DNA of 64,000 bases, taken from the NCBI GenBank assembly GCA_014238905.1, contig JABAAE010000003.1, forward strand, positions 62,001 to 126,000. The letters are read 5' to 3'. The position numbers were made by a program, and so were the translations under genes. Position 1 is the first letter of the stretch. Every line of letters starts with the position of its first letter. This stretch comes from Planctomycetota bacterium (lineage in GTDB: Bacteria > Planctomycetota > Planctomycetia > Pirellulales > Pirellulaceae). The notes beneath the pieces are model-generated. The model made no database searches. It worked only from the letters and a program-made list of their open reading frames with translations, and was not told the DNA's origin. This document shows positions 19,388 through 29,500 of this stretch, in pieces.

Positions 19388-19678
19388 ATGATTATTTTAA
19401 ATTCAGCTATCACTGCAGCGGGCAACCAAAGCGGCAACGTTGAGTCCAATGGTCGATCCGCGGTACGCACTGATAGTGCAAGCCATGCTCGCAAGCACCT
19501 GGGTCCAAACGGGCAAATTCCCGAGACCGATGTGACGATCCTGACCGAATCGTTCAAGAATCTTCCCAAGATCCGCTACGAAGTAGTGGAGGATGCGAAA
19601 GAAAAATTGAACGCCGGTTTTTACGGTGATCGTTTCCTGGCTATTCATTTGGCCGAGTCGATCTTGGACATTTCATAG
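19388..19678 (+). CDS. FlgM-like small protein upstream of flagellin
   Basis: A 96-residue protein. The first half is polar and low in hydrophobic content; the second half ends with VVEDAKEKLNAGFYGDRFLA and an amphipathic helix. That pattern (basic helix, G-x-Y, then a helix ending in ESIL) resembles the C-terminal sigma-28-binding part of FlgM anti-sigma factors. An AAGGAG at 19370-19375 precedes the ATG by about 12 bases. Its position 100 bases before flagellin fits FlgM, but the sequence match is weak. Confidence 0.6.
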   Translation: MIILNSAITAAGNQSGNVESNGRSAVRTDSASHARKHLGPNGQIPETDVTILTESFKNLPKIRYEVVEDAKEKLNAGFYGDRFLAIHLAESILDIS

Positions 19679-19778
19679 TTTTCGTTTTGAAATCAAGCAC
19701 CTGGCGATCACCCCTTTACTGGATTTCGCCGTGAATGGACTCGAAGGCTTGACCGCTTTTTTTGGGGAGAAAAATTAG

Positions 19779-21200
19779 ATGAGTTTGAAGCTTGCGAACA
19801 ATGTTAGCGCATTAACGGCCCAACACAATTTGGGCAAATCTTCTTCGGCCATGAACAAGTCGCTTGAGCGATTGTCCTCGGGCCTAAAAATCAACCGTGG
19901 TGCCGATGGCCCTGCTGCTTTGGTTATTTCCGAGAAACAACGAGCTCAAATTGCTGGATTGCAAACGGCCATCGATAACACCGAAAAAGGTGTTTCAGTG
20001 GTTCAAACTGCTGAGGGTGCCTTGAATGAAATCAACAGCCTGTTGGTCAAAATTCGTGGACTGGCACTTGATTCTGCCAACACCGGCGTCAACGATGTAG
20101 ACGCTTTGGCTGCCAATCAAGCCGAAATCGATAACGCCTTGGACACCATTGATCGAATTGCCAACAACACGCAATTCGGCACCAAAAAGTTGCTGGACGG
20201 TTCAGCTGGCTTGACCGGTGTCACCACCGATGCCAGTGTCACTTATCTGTCAGCATCGTCAGAAAATTCTGCTGCTGGCAGTTATTTGGTCAATGTATCT
20301 TCCGCTGCTGAGCGTGCAGAGGTAATTGCTACCACTGCACAGGGAGCAACAACTTTGGCTCAGGACGAGATTTTGACGGTCAATGGCGTCAACATCACGT
20401 TGAGCTCTGGTCTGGACCGAGCTGGCGTACAATCTCGAATCAACGAATTCTCCGGTCAAACCGGCGTTGTTGCCGAAGATGATGACACCACGGCAACCGC
20501 GACTCGTCTTCGAACTGAAGATTTCGGTTCAGATGCGGCCATCTCAGTCGTATCGAATCAATCGGGTGCTAACAGTGCTGGCTTTACAACAGCAATCGAA
20601 ACTGACACCGGTGCGGACATCGCCGGAACTATTGGCGGAAATGCTGCTAGTGGATCTGGAAACGTTTTGACCGGAACCGCCGGTGGAACCAATGGTGTTC
20701 AGGTTCAATTTGCTGAAGCTGCAGACGCTCAGGTTTCTGCTTCAGGTGCACTCGGATCTGTGACGATAACAGATAATGCCCTGACTTTTCAAATTGGAGC
20801 AAACCAGAACCAGACCGTTGACATTGCCATTGACCGGGTGAATCCAACTTCACTTGGACTCGGGGTAAGCAACAACCAGTTTACCAACCTGAATGACATC
20901 AATGTCACCTCAGCAAGCAAATCTCAGGATACCTTGGGAGTTGTTGACGCAGCCATTGACGAAATCACCAATCTTCGCGGTGAATTGGGTGCTTTCCAGC
21001 AGAACACGCTGGAATCCACCGCCAATAACCTGCGAGCAACATTGGAAAACACTGTCAACGCTGAGTCCATTATTCGTGATACCGATTTCGCAGAAGAGAT
21101 TTCGAACTTCACGAAGTACCAGACTCTGGTTCAGGCTGGCACCAATGTCCTTGGAAATGCAAACCAGTCTTCTCAGTTGGTTTTGTCTTTGCTTGGCTAA
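19779..21200 (+). CDS. fliC: Flagellin
   Basis: Flagellar filament subunit, 473 residues. The N-terminal D0/D1 region (1-100) has the classic flagellin pattern: heptad leucines, LSSGLKINRGADGPAALVIS, and the EGALNEINSLL helix. The C-terminal D0/D1 region (about 385-473) ends with SQLVLSLLG, as expected for flagellins. The central part (about 150-370) is rich in Ala, Thr, Gly and Asp, and is presumably the exposed variable domain. A GGGGAGA precedes the ATG. A strong hairpin terminator follows the stop. Confidence 0.97.
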   Translation: MSLKLANNVSALTAQHNLGKSSSAMNKSLERLSSGLKINRGADGPAALVISEKQRAQIAGLQTAIDNTEKGVSVVQTAEGALNEINSLLVKIRGLALDSANTGVNDVDALAANQAEIDNALDTIDRIANNTQFGTKKLLDGSAGLTGVTTDASVTYLSASSENSAAGSYLVNVSSAAERAEVIATTAQGATTLAQDEILTVNGVNITLSSGLDRAGVQSRINEFSGQTGVVAEDDDTTATATRLRTEDFGSDAAISVVSNQSGANSAGFTTAIETDTGADIAGTIGGNAASGSGNVLTGTAGGTNGVQVQFAEAADAQVSASGALGSVTITDNALTFQIGANQNQTVDIAIDRVNPTSLGLGVSNNQFTNLNDINVTSASKSQDTLGVVDAAIDEITNLRGELGAFQQNTLESTANNLRATLENTVNAESIIRDTDFAEEISNFTKYQTLVQAGTNVLGNANQSSQLVLSLLG

Positions 21201-21237
21201 AGTTGGTATTCCAACGAGATCAATATTTATTGAATCG

Positions 21238-21272
21238 AAAGGGTAACTGCCAACCGGCAGTTACCCTTTTTT
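21238..21272 (+). terminator. Rho-independent terminator after flagellin
   Basis: An 11-base perfect stem (21241-21251 with 21256-21266, loop AACC) is followed by six T. It lies 40 bases after the flagellin stop and directly before the fliD start region, so filament transcription is probably largely separated from fliD. Confidence 0.95.
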
Positions 21273-21303
21273 AGTGAAGTCTCAATTCGCGAAAGGTATC
21301 GTG

Positions 21304-23283
21304 ATGCTGACAATTGACGGACTTGTTTCTGGAATCGACACCCAGGCCATCATCGATGGACTGCTGGAGGTTTCCCAGTCCCAAATCGACCGATTGAAAC
21401 TGAACAAGAGCGAAATCGTCGCCAAACAGACGGCGTTTAACGGAATCGAGGCTCAATTACTTTCCCTGCGTGGAAAGGCATCGTCTCTCGGGAGAAGTCA
21501 GAATAATGTCCTGGAAGGCAAGATCGCCCTCTCCGGCGACGAAAACAGTGTTCAGATTTCGGCCAATTCGAACGCAATCAACGGAGTCTACTCGGTTACG
21601 GTGGACTCCCTGGCAGCCACACACCAAATCGCGTCCAACACCTACGCTACCGCTGATGCTCAAATCACCGAGGGTACATTAACCATCCAGGTGGGTAACG
21701 AATCCGCCACGACCATCACGATCGACAGCACCAATAACTCCGTGCAGGGCCTAGTTGACGAAATCAATTCCAATTCGGATGACGCTTTTGCATCTTTGGT
21801 GACCGATGCCAACGGGACTAGAATTCTGCTTACCGGTCGCAACTCCGGGGCCTCTGAAATAATTCAAATCACCAACAATCTCGGCCCTGACGATGGTGCA
21901 GCAATTCAACCCGATTTTTCAGGCACCGCTGTTCAGGATCCTGCGGATGCCATCATACGGATCGGCTCCGGGGCTGGCGCGATCTCGGTAAACTCAAAAA
22001 CCAATCAATTTGAGAATGTGATCGAGGGACTGACATTTAACGTGAGCATCGCCGATGCCAGCAAACCAATAAACATTACGGTCAAAAACGACACAGAAGC
22101 GTCCATCGCGTCGATCCAGGGATTCGTCGATGCGTTCAACTCATTGATGACCTACATCGATTCTCAGTCCGAATACAACAGCGAAACCGATCAGGCCGGT
22201 ACGCTACTTGGAAACCGATCGGCCATCGGGATTCAGAACGATATCCGCAATAAATTGATCTATTCCGTTCCCGGAGTTGACGCTGACCTGAATCAGCTTT
22301 CGGCAATTGGATTGAAATTCAACGATGCCGGACAGCTTTTTGTCAATTCGGCTCAGCTCACCAAAGTCCTTAATGGCGAAGAGGCTGGAGTCGACATAGC
22401 TGATGTCAAACGACTTTTTGCATTGGACGGTTTAAGCACCAATACCGGCATTGACTTCATCCTCGGAAGCACCAAAACCGAGGCGTCAGGACAACCTTAT
22501 CAGGTCGATATTACTCAAGCTGCCGAACGGGCCACCCTCACGGGGACAGCTCTCGCGAGTTCGGTTGTCATTGATTCGTCCAACAACACTTTCTCTGTTT
22601 CTGTGGACGGACTGGAGTCAGGTACGTTGACGCTCGCTGATGGCACGTATACCCATGACGAACTCTCACAACATCTGGAATCGGTCATCAATGGGTCGAA
22701 CGACCTCAAGGGAGCTACCGTTAATGCGAGTATCGTCGACGGGAAGGTGAAACTGCAATCGGAGTCATTCGGTTCGCAATCAGAATTATCGGCTTTCGGC
22801 GGCACCTCTTTGGCCGATCTCGGATTTACGACGTCAGATTTTGATGAGGGACAGGATGTCGTGGGCCGATTTTTAGTCGATGGTGAAATCGAGGAAGCAA
22901 TCGGTTCGGGACGTGTTTTGAATGGCTCACCTGATAATGCCAATACGGCGGATATCCAACTAAGAGTCACACTCAGCAGTAGCCAAATTTCCAGTGGCAA
23001 TGAGGCCGACCTGACGGTCACTCGAGGCTTTGCATCTCAACTGGACCAAATCATTGGCAAAATGCTTGACCCGATCACCGGACGCATGAAAACCGTCAAC
23101 GAGAGTTTTGAGGGTCAAATCGAATCTGTAGAATTCAGCATCGAGAAAACAGAAGCTCTGATCGAGACCAAAACACAACAACTGGTTTCCGAGTTTATCG
23201 CGATGGAAACGGCCCTGAGTAACCTCCAAAGCCAAAGCAACTTTTTGGCCGCGCAACTGGGACAAGGACTCAACGCAGGTTAA
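21304..23283 (+). CDS. fliD: Flagellar cap protein FliD (hook-associated protein 2)
   Basis: FliD forms the cap at the filament tip that guides flagellin folding. This 659-residue protein has the FliD N-terminal domain (LTIDGLVSGIDTQAIIDGLL, with the G-L-V-S-G-I-D-T signature) and the FliD C-terminal coiled-coil region (about 560-650, ending in a helix rich in E, T and Q). The frame opens from a GTG at 21274, but that lies against the terminator; the ATG at 21304 has AAAGG just upstream and gives the normal N-terminus. The protein is longer than many FliD proteins (about 470 residues), with a larger middle domain. Confidence 0.93.
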   Translation: MLTIDGLVSGIDTQAIIDGLLEVSQSQIDRLKLNKSEIVAKQTAFNGIEAQLLSLRGKASSLGRSQNNVLEGKIALSGDENSVQISANSNAINGVYSVTVDSLAATHQIASNTYATADAQITEGTLTIQVGNESATTITIDSTNNSVQGLVDEINSNSDDAFASLVTDANGTRILLTGRNSGASEIIQITNNLGPDDGAAIQPDFSGTAVQDPADAIIRIGSGAGAISVNSKTNQFENVIEGLTFNVSIADASKPINITVKNDTEASIASIQGFVDAFNSLMTYIDSQSEYNSETDQAGTLLGNRSAIGIQNDIRNKLIYSVPGVDADLNQLSAIGLKFNDAGQLFVNSAQLTKVLNGEEAGVDIADVKRLFALDGLSTNTGIDFILGSTKTEASGQPYQVDITQAAERATLTGTALASSVVIDSSNNTFSVSVDGLESGTLTLADGTYTHDELSQHLESVINGSNDLKGATVNASIVDGKVKLQSESFGSQSELSAFGGTSLADLGFTTSDFDEGQDVVGRFLVDGEIEEAIGSGRVLNGSPDNANTADIQLRVTLSSSQISSGNEADLTVTRGFASQLDQIIGKMLDPITGRMKTVNESFEGQIESVEFSIEKTEALIETKTQQLVSEFIAMETALSNLQSQSNFLAAQLGQGLNAG

Positions 23284-23348
23284 TCCATGGGTGTGTCCGC
23301 CAACCGTTTCCGGTTGTTTTTGGAATAATCGAGAATCCGGCCCGAACT

Positions 23349-23381
23349 CCAAACCCAGTCCAAACCCAGTCCAAATCCCAG
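23349..23381. repeat. 11-base tandem repeat after fliD
   Basis: Two exact copies of CCAAACCCAGT (23349-23359, 23360-23370) and a third, altered copy lie in the gap between convergent fliD and the giant cytochrome gene. Confidence 0.8.
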
Positions 23382-23511
23382 GCATAGATTCCACTCCTAC
23401 CCCAACGTCAACAGATGGTCCCTGACGGACCAATCCATTCTCCCGCCGACCGATTCACCGGAGATGCCGAAATAAGACTGCGGGAAAACCAGAATTCGCC
23501 TCAAGGATGGC

Positions 23512-26500
23512 TTACTCTTTTTTACCCGTTGACAACGTCTTCAAGTACTCCCAGATCGCGTCAAACTGACGAACAGCATCACCTTCCAAAACCTCGACGA
23601 TCTTGGTTTTTTTACCATCGGCCGCATACCGAGGCATCTTCGTTTGAGCATCGATGCGAAGGGGATCCAGCATCCAACGATCATAGAATGAACGGCGCAG
23701 ACGACCGTTGATCAAAGAAAAGTTGACCCCTAGTACGATTTGTGTCTTCTCGTCGCCACTGGGAGGATTATTCCCGACTCCATGGCATTGAAGACAATCG
23801 AGGCCATTGTTCGGTTTAGTTAGATCCTGGCCAAGAATGGCCTGCGTTAAATTTGGTTCCGCGATTGGAGCGTTCCAACGATGATCAAAACCTGCAAGAT
23901 TCACCAAGCCGCTGGAAAGTCCTTTTGAATGCCCCGAAAAATGGGGCATTCTAGTTTTCAGCCAAGGGCGTGGGGATTCTGAGTTTTGACCCGACAGCAG
24001 ATCTTCCATCCATTTCCCATAGAGTTTATGGCCTATCTGATTCAGCACAGGAAGCCGTTCAGGATTCAATCCCGTGACACCCTCTTCATAGAGAATCTCC
24101 GGCAATTTAGCCGAACCCATGCTATCAGTATGGCAGGTATTGCATCGCAAAGATTCTTTGATTTGACTGGCTTGACGCCAAAGAGGCGTTGAACCCAACG
24201 CATCGGTCATCGACGACTTGGTAAAAGCAGAACCGCTTTTAAACTCATCCAAAAAATACCCTAGCAACGCTTTTTCCCGATCGGTCATTTTCAAACGGGG
24301 GATTCCTTCACGAAAAGGCATAGCAACTTGGGGTTGGAGACATCCTTCTTGGGCATTGGTGATCACCAACAATTTCGTCGGCTTTGACGATACCGAAACC
24401 TGATGACAGTTCACACAACCCAGGGATTCAAACCGCTCTTTTCCGCGGGTCACATCGACGGCGAGTTTTTCAATATTGGCGACAGAAAACTCTTGCTTGG
24501 AAAATTTTTCGATCAGACCTGCCAGGGCGTGAGCCTCAGCTTTTGTGAGCTTAAAATTGCCCATCCGCCTCTGTGGGTGATGAGCCTGTGGATTCCTGAG
24601 ATAATCTCGCAATGACCGTTTAGAGAATTTAGCTGCGGTAAACTTCAATGACAAACGGTCAAACTGATCGGCACCGGGTTCAAAAGAGAGATGATGACAG
24701 CCGATACATCCCAATTGCTCAAATAACCGTTCGCCCAATTGCAACTGTTCGTCGCTTACCGTCCAATCCCGGTCTTCCCCAGTTGTCGCAACCAATGTCT
24801 CCAGGTAGGTCGCTATATCATCGGCAATTTTTTGATGTTCTTTTGACTCGGAATCAAGCAGCACCGGCATTCTGCCACCATGTTTTTCAAAATCAGGTTC
24901 GAGTATTTTTCGGCGTAAAAAATCTCGTGACCGGCGGCTGCCAATTCCTATCAAATCGGGGAACCGATGGCCCAACCGGTAGTCAACTTGATTTTTCACC
25001 GCAACAAGTTGTCCGACCTCATGACACCGAATGCACTGGTTGTCCAAAAAGAGCTGTCCCGCTTCGAGGAATCTCGCAGAAAACTCCGGGGTTGCCGGTG
25101 CCTGTCGCCAGCCCGGTTCATGAAACGTCGCCTGCCCTGGAATCGGTTCCCGTTTAAAAGATCCTCCCGACCAGCTCCATTGGCACTGGAGGTCACCATT
25201 GTTAGCAAGCAGGTCAACTTCGACCCTGCAAAAACCTGTCATTCCTGACAAATCGATCTCTGCCTCCCCACCAGGTTTCAAAATCCCATGCCGCATTACC
25301 CCGGTCTGAACCGACTCTAAGAGGGGCGTCACACGGTATTTCCCGGAAGTCGTGGCTCCCGATGTGACGTGCAATCGCGTCTGCATTTCTGACAATTTCA
25401 GAATCGCCACCATGGATAGACCATTTGTAGAATCAACACCGTTTGCAATTCTCAACATGTCAAATTCTGCATTTCGAGCAACAAATACATCCAACGAGTC
25501 CTTGATCCAATCGTGTGACTTGACATGAACACCCGGTTGGAGCCTTTTCTCCAATTCGGTGAGATCAGCTGAAAAAGGTAGGCCCGGCTTCAGCGTGAGT
25601 TCACCAATGCTTTTGATCGTGGCATAAATCGTTGACTCATACGAAATGCCATTGCGGGAATCCAGTTTCATCGATACGCCGACCTGATCCGCAACGCCAA
25701 TTCCGGGTATTTCTATGAATAGGTCATGACCTTCGTTGAAGACTCGCGCTGAATTCACTCGCCACGTGTCCCGTCCCTGTTGATTAGGACTGGAAATTTT
25801 AAATTCGGGCGATCCGTAGTTTTTTGAATATCGGTAGTTCCACGCCTGAACAGAGATGGAATCTGGGCGAATCGATTTTGGATCAATTTCTTCCGAAAAT
25901 CCGAGCTGAATTCCGTTTGCAACAACCTTGTACCTGATGGGCAGAAACGTACTCTGGTCAAGGTGCTTATTTTCAAGCAGGTCGTTGGCTGGGAGTTTGG
26001 CATCCTGCTCTCGATCGGACTTGGAAACAAACCGCACCCGTTGCAAACAACCATCCCGAACAGCCGTCGTTGTCCATCCTTTTAGGCCACTGAGATACAG
26101 CTGACCATCAATGGGACTAAATCTTCCGCGGCAAACGCCACTTTCAAAAAGAAATGGCAATGGGATCACAGCACCCTGCGTCTGGACTCTTTGGGGTCCG
26201 GAATCATCGTTGACGTCCCGAAGCACCAAGTGCATCGTACATTTACCGTAAGACAAATGAAAAAGTTGGTTTTTCAAAATTCCCCAGCGATCCGAATCGG
26301 ACCAAAACTGTCCGCCAGAAGAATTGTCGAGTAATCGAGGGAGATAGACCAGCGGCTTTTCGTAACCTAACGGTGATTGCAATGTTTTTTCTTTTGGCCC
26401 CCGATAACCATAATGGCGACCCTCGATGACCTCGCAAACCATCGATGCAGGCGTCCACTCCCCTTCCTGCGGCGCGGCAGTCACCAGACCGTCTTTGCGG

Positions 26501-29500
26501 ACGCCCATTCCGTTAGGATTACGAAAACCAGTCGCCACCACTGAACTGGATTTGCCATCTGGAGCCACGCGAATCACACCGTCGTTGGCATGGATGTAAT
26601 AGAAATTTCCGTGACGATCGGCCTCCAGACAGCAGACGTAATCATGCACGCCCGTGGAGGTGGTCACATCCGAATGAAAGCACTCGTAAAAATCGGCTTC
26701 ATCATTACCATTGCGGTCGTGCAGGCGGACAATTTGGTCGCGGCACAACACATGCACCTTGTCGTCAACAATCTTGATCCCAAGCGGTTGATAAAGGCCT
26801 GTCGCATATCGTTTCCAACGGACGTTTTTGAGCTCCTTATCGACATTTTTTGCGAGCCAAATCTCTCCATGAACTGTAGCGACGGCCATGGTTCCATCTT
26901 GGAACCAATCATGTCCGGAAACAAAAAACAGCGAGTTATAAGGATTTTGAAAAGGCAGCCTGATGGTATCCACCGCGTAACCCATTGCGGCCTGCTCTGC
27001 GACCACCCCAACCGTTTCGACCTGCTCGGGCCACTGTTCCGGTCCCGCTTCGGTCCATTTCTCCAGATTAGGGACCTTGGCGGACGCAACCAACTCCTGA
27101 AACGATCCGATCTTGTCTTTTGTCCCTCGCCAAATCAAGACCTTAAACCGATCTGGCTTTTCGTTCTTTTCCAGAACCAGCCAAAGCTGCTGGTCCTGCA
27201 TTCGTATTTTCGCTTTCGACGAACCCCCAATTACCGCGGCGGCCACCAAGCCATTGTCGATCGCAACAGCCTGAATCGGAATGCCATTTATTTTTTGTTC
27301 ATTAACTGCTCGGCCACCACCAATAGAAGAAATAGGTATCATCAACTGCGAGGAATTCGGACCGATCTGAAAATCACGGCATATCGCCGCGGTAGCATCC
27401 GATTTCTCAAGCCACGGTGACTCGAGCAGGTCGGTTTGCCCAATTCGAAATGCCAGAACCTGTCGGTCAGCATGGGAATACAGTCCACGAAAATGCAGCT
27501 CCGAACTGTTCCAACCCAGCCCCGACTGGTTATGAAAAAGCATCGAGCCGACTGGTCTCAAGTGCCGAATCAGTCCAAAACGAGCTTGGTGAAACTCCAG
27601 GAAACCACCGGACCAAGCCGCCATCAAATTGAGTCTCGACAGATCGTAACAGACCGATGCCTCTTCGTTTTCACCCACTTTGATAACCAGACCCTTTTCT
27701 GCATACCCGCCCGGTAATGGAATGGTCGATGCCAAGAATCGACCATGCTTGGTAAATGCCCAGCGGTTGTCCTCAGACAGTTTTTCGGTCCATCGGAATC
27801 CGATCGCATCTTCTCCCCAATGCCCCGTTATTTTCTTGGGGGTCTTCGTATCAGTCTTGATGCTGGGCTTTGCTACAACGGGTTGCCATTTCGTTTGAGC
27901 TGGGTTCTTGAGCCGGGAGCCATCCGGGAACACCTCTTGATCTATTTCGTCAAAACTCCAGAGCCCCACTGTTGCGTCATCGGCTGTCAGTGGTTTTTCG
28001 GGAACCCTCGTTAAATCACGAATCACCCGTGAGATTCTCAAGTCATCAATTAACCCGTCACAACCAATTGTTTTTTCAACCAGCCCCCCCACAGCAAAAC
28101 CCTGCTCAGTATCAGCATGTTTACGAAAATTGATCGGTTGAGATTTAACCAAATCGCCATCGACGTAAAGTTTGACAAACTGTTTTTCAATCGACATTCC
28201 CACAAAATGCCACTTGCCATCACAAACATCGCAGTCGGATTTAATCTCTCCAAAAATACCCGGCAGATAAACCGAGATCACGCCAGACTGTGCATAGGTG
28301 TATAGTTCCCAATGCTTCATCGAAGACTTCGTTTCGCTGGCAGCAATGATATTGAATTGTTTTTTTGAATGGATCTTGATCCAGCATTCCAATGTCAAAG
28401 CGGGATCCTGGTAGACGGGCTTGGACTCGATAAAGACGCTCGTCGTTTTTGCGTTGAGGGCGTTGCCGAACCGCCCTTTCACAAAGGGTAAATCGTTGGC
28501 TGGTGGAGTTGCAGCGGCGGCCGCAGCCGGTTCCTTGGGTTTCCACTGGCTTCCTGACCGCCACAAGTAAGGAGTTTGACGCGCAACGGGTGGATCAAAC
28601 GATAAATTATCCAGCCCTGATGACCAAGCTGCTGCTCGCCGAATCAAGTCACCAGCCATCAGGACAGAAACATCGGCATGCCCCAGCACGGTCTGAAAAA
28701 CCCGGGATTTTCCGTAAGAATAGGCCCACGCCATCGGCTCTTTTTTCCCGGTATCGCGTGATTTGGCGGTCAGCAAAGGAATGATGGGCAGAGGCCCCTG
28801 TTGGCGGTAATACAATTCATCCTGGGTATTAAAGTCCGCCAGCCCTTGGGTCACTGGATGCCTAATCTCGGTTTTGGAAACCCGGAAATTCCCAAACGCA
28901 TCATGGCCGCTCAAGCCTACACCATGATCCCAAACCCGCCGTACAATCTTGGTACGAAATTCCGGCCAATCGCTTCCCTTGTTTGGAAGGGTGTCGGTCC
29001 ATGAACCGTTAGCAAAATGGATAATATTTAATCCACCACCGTTTTCAAGATATTGCAGCAGCCCTTGTTTTGCCTTCTCGGAGACTCCGGGGCGATCCCA
29101 ACTGCTGTAATTCAATACCAGCAGATCGTAGTCCCCCATTTTCGGACTTGCTAGAAACTCCGGATCTTCCTGAACATCCACCAGAACTCTTGGGTCATTT
29201 TCGATCACCTGAATTAGTGCAGCAGTCGTTTTCGACCAATCATGGGCTGGATGATTATAGCCGGTCAGGACAAGAGCCTTAACCGGTTCTTCCAATTTGG
29301 ACTGGACCCCTTCGGCAGGTACTAAAATGCCCGATGTCCAGACGATCGCATTAAGAACCATCTTTCTAAAGTTGGGGTCCCACCAATTCGCAAAGTAATG
29401 TCCGCCAGTAAAACCAAAACCCCGTCCTCCGTCCTTTCTTTCAACCGACCATCCAACGGCATAATCTTTTGTTTCTCCTGGCGGTCGACTCAAAACGATT

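Noticed and set aside
26590..27420. Long plus-strand open frame (276 codons) inside the giant cytochrome gene
   Set aside because: It is an antisense frame of the propeller-encoding region and has no recognisable protein features.
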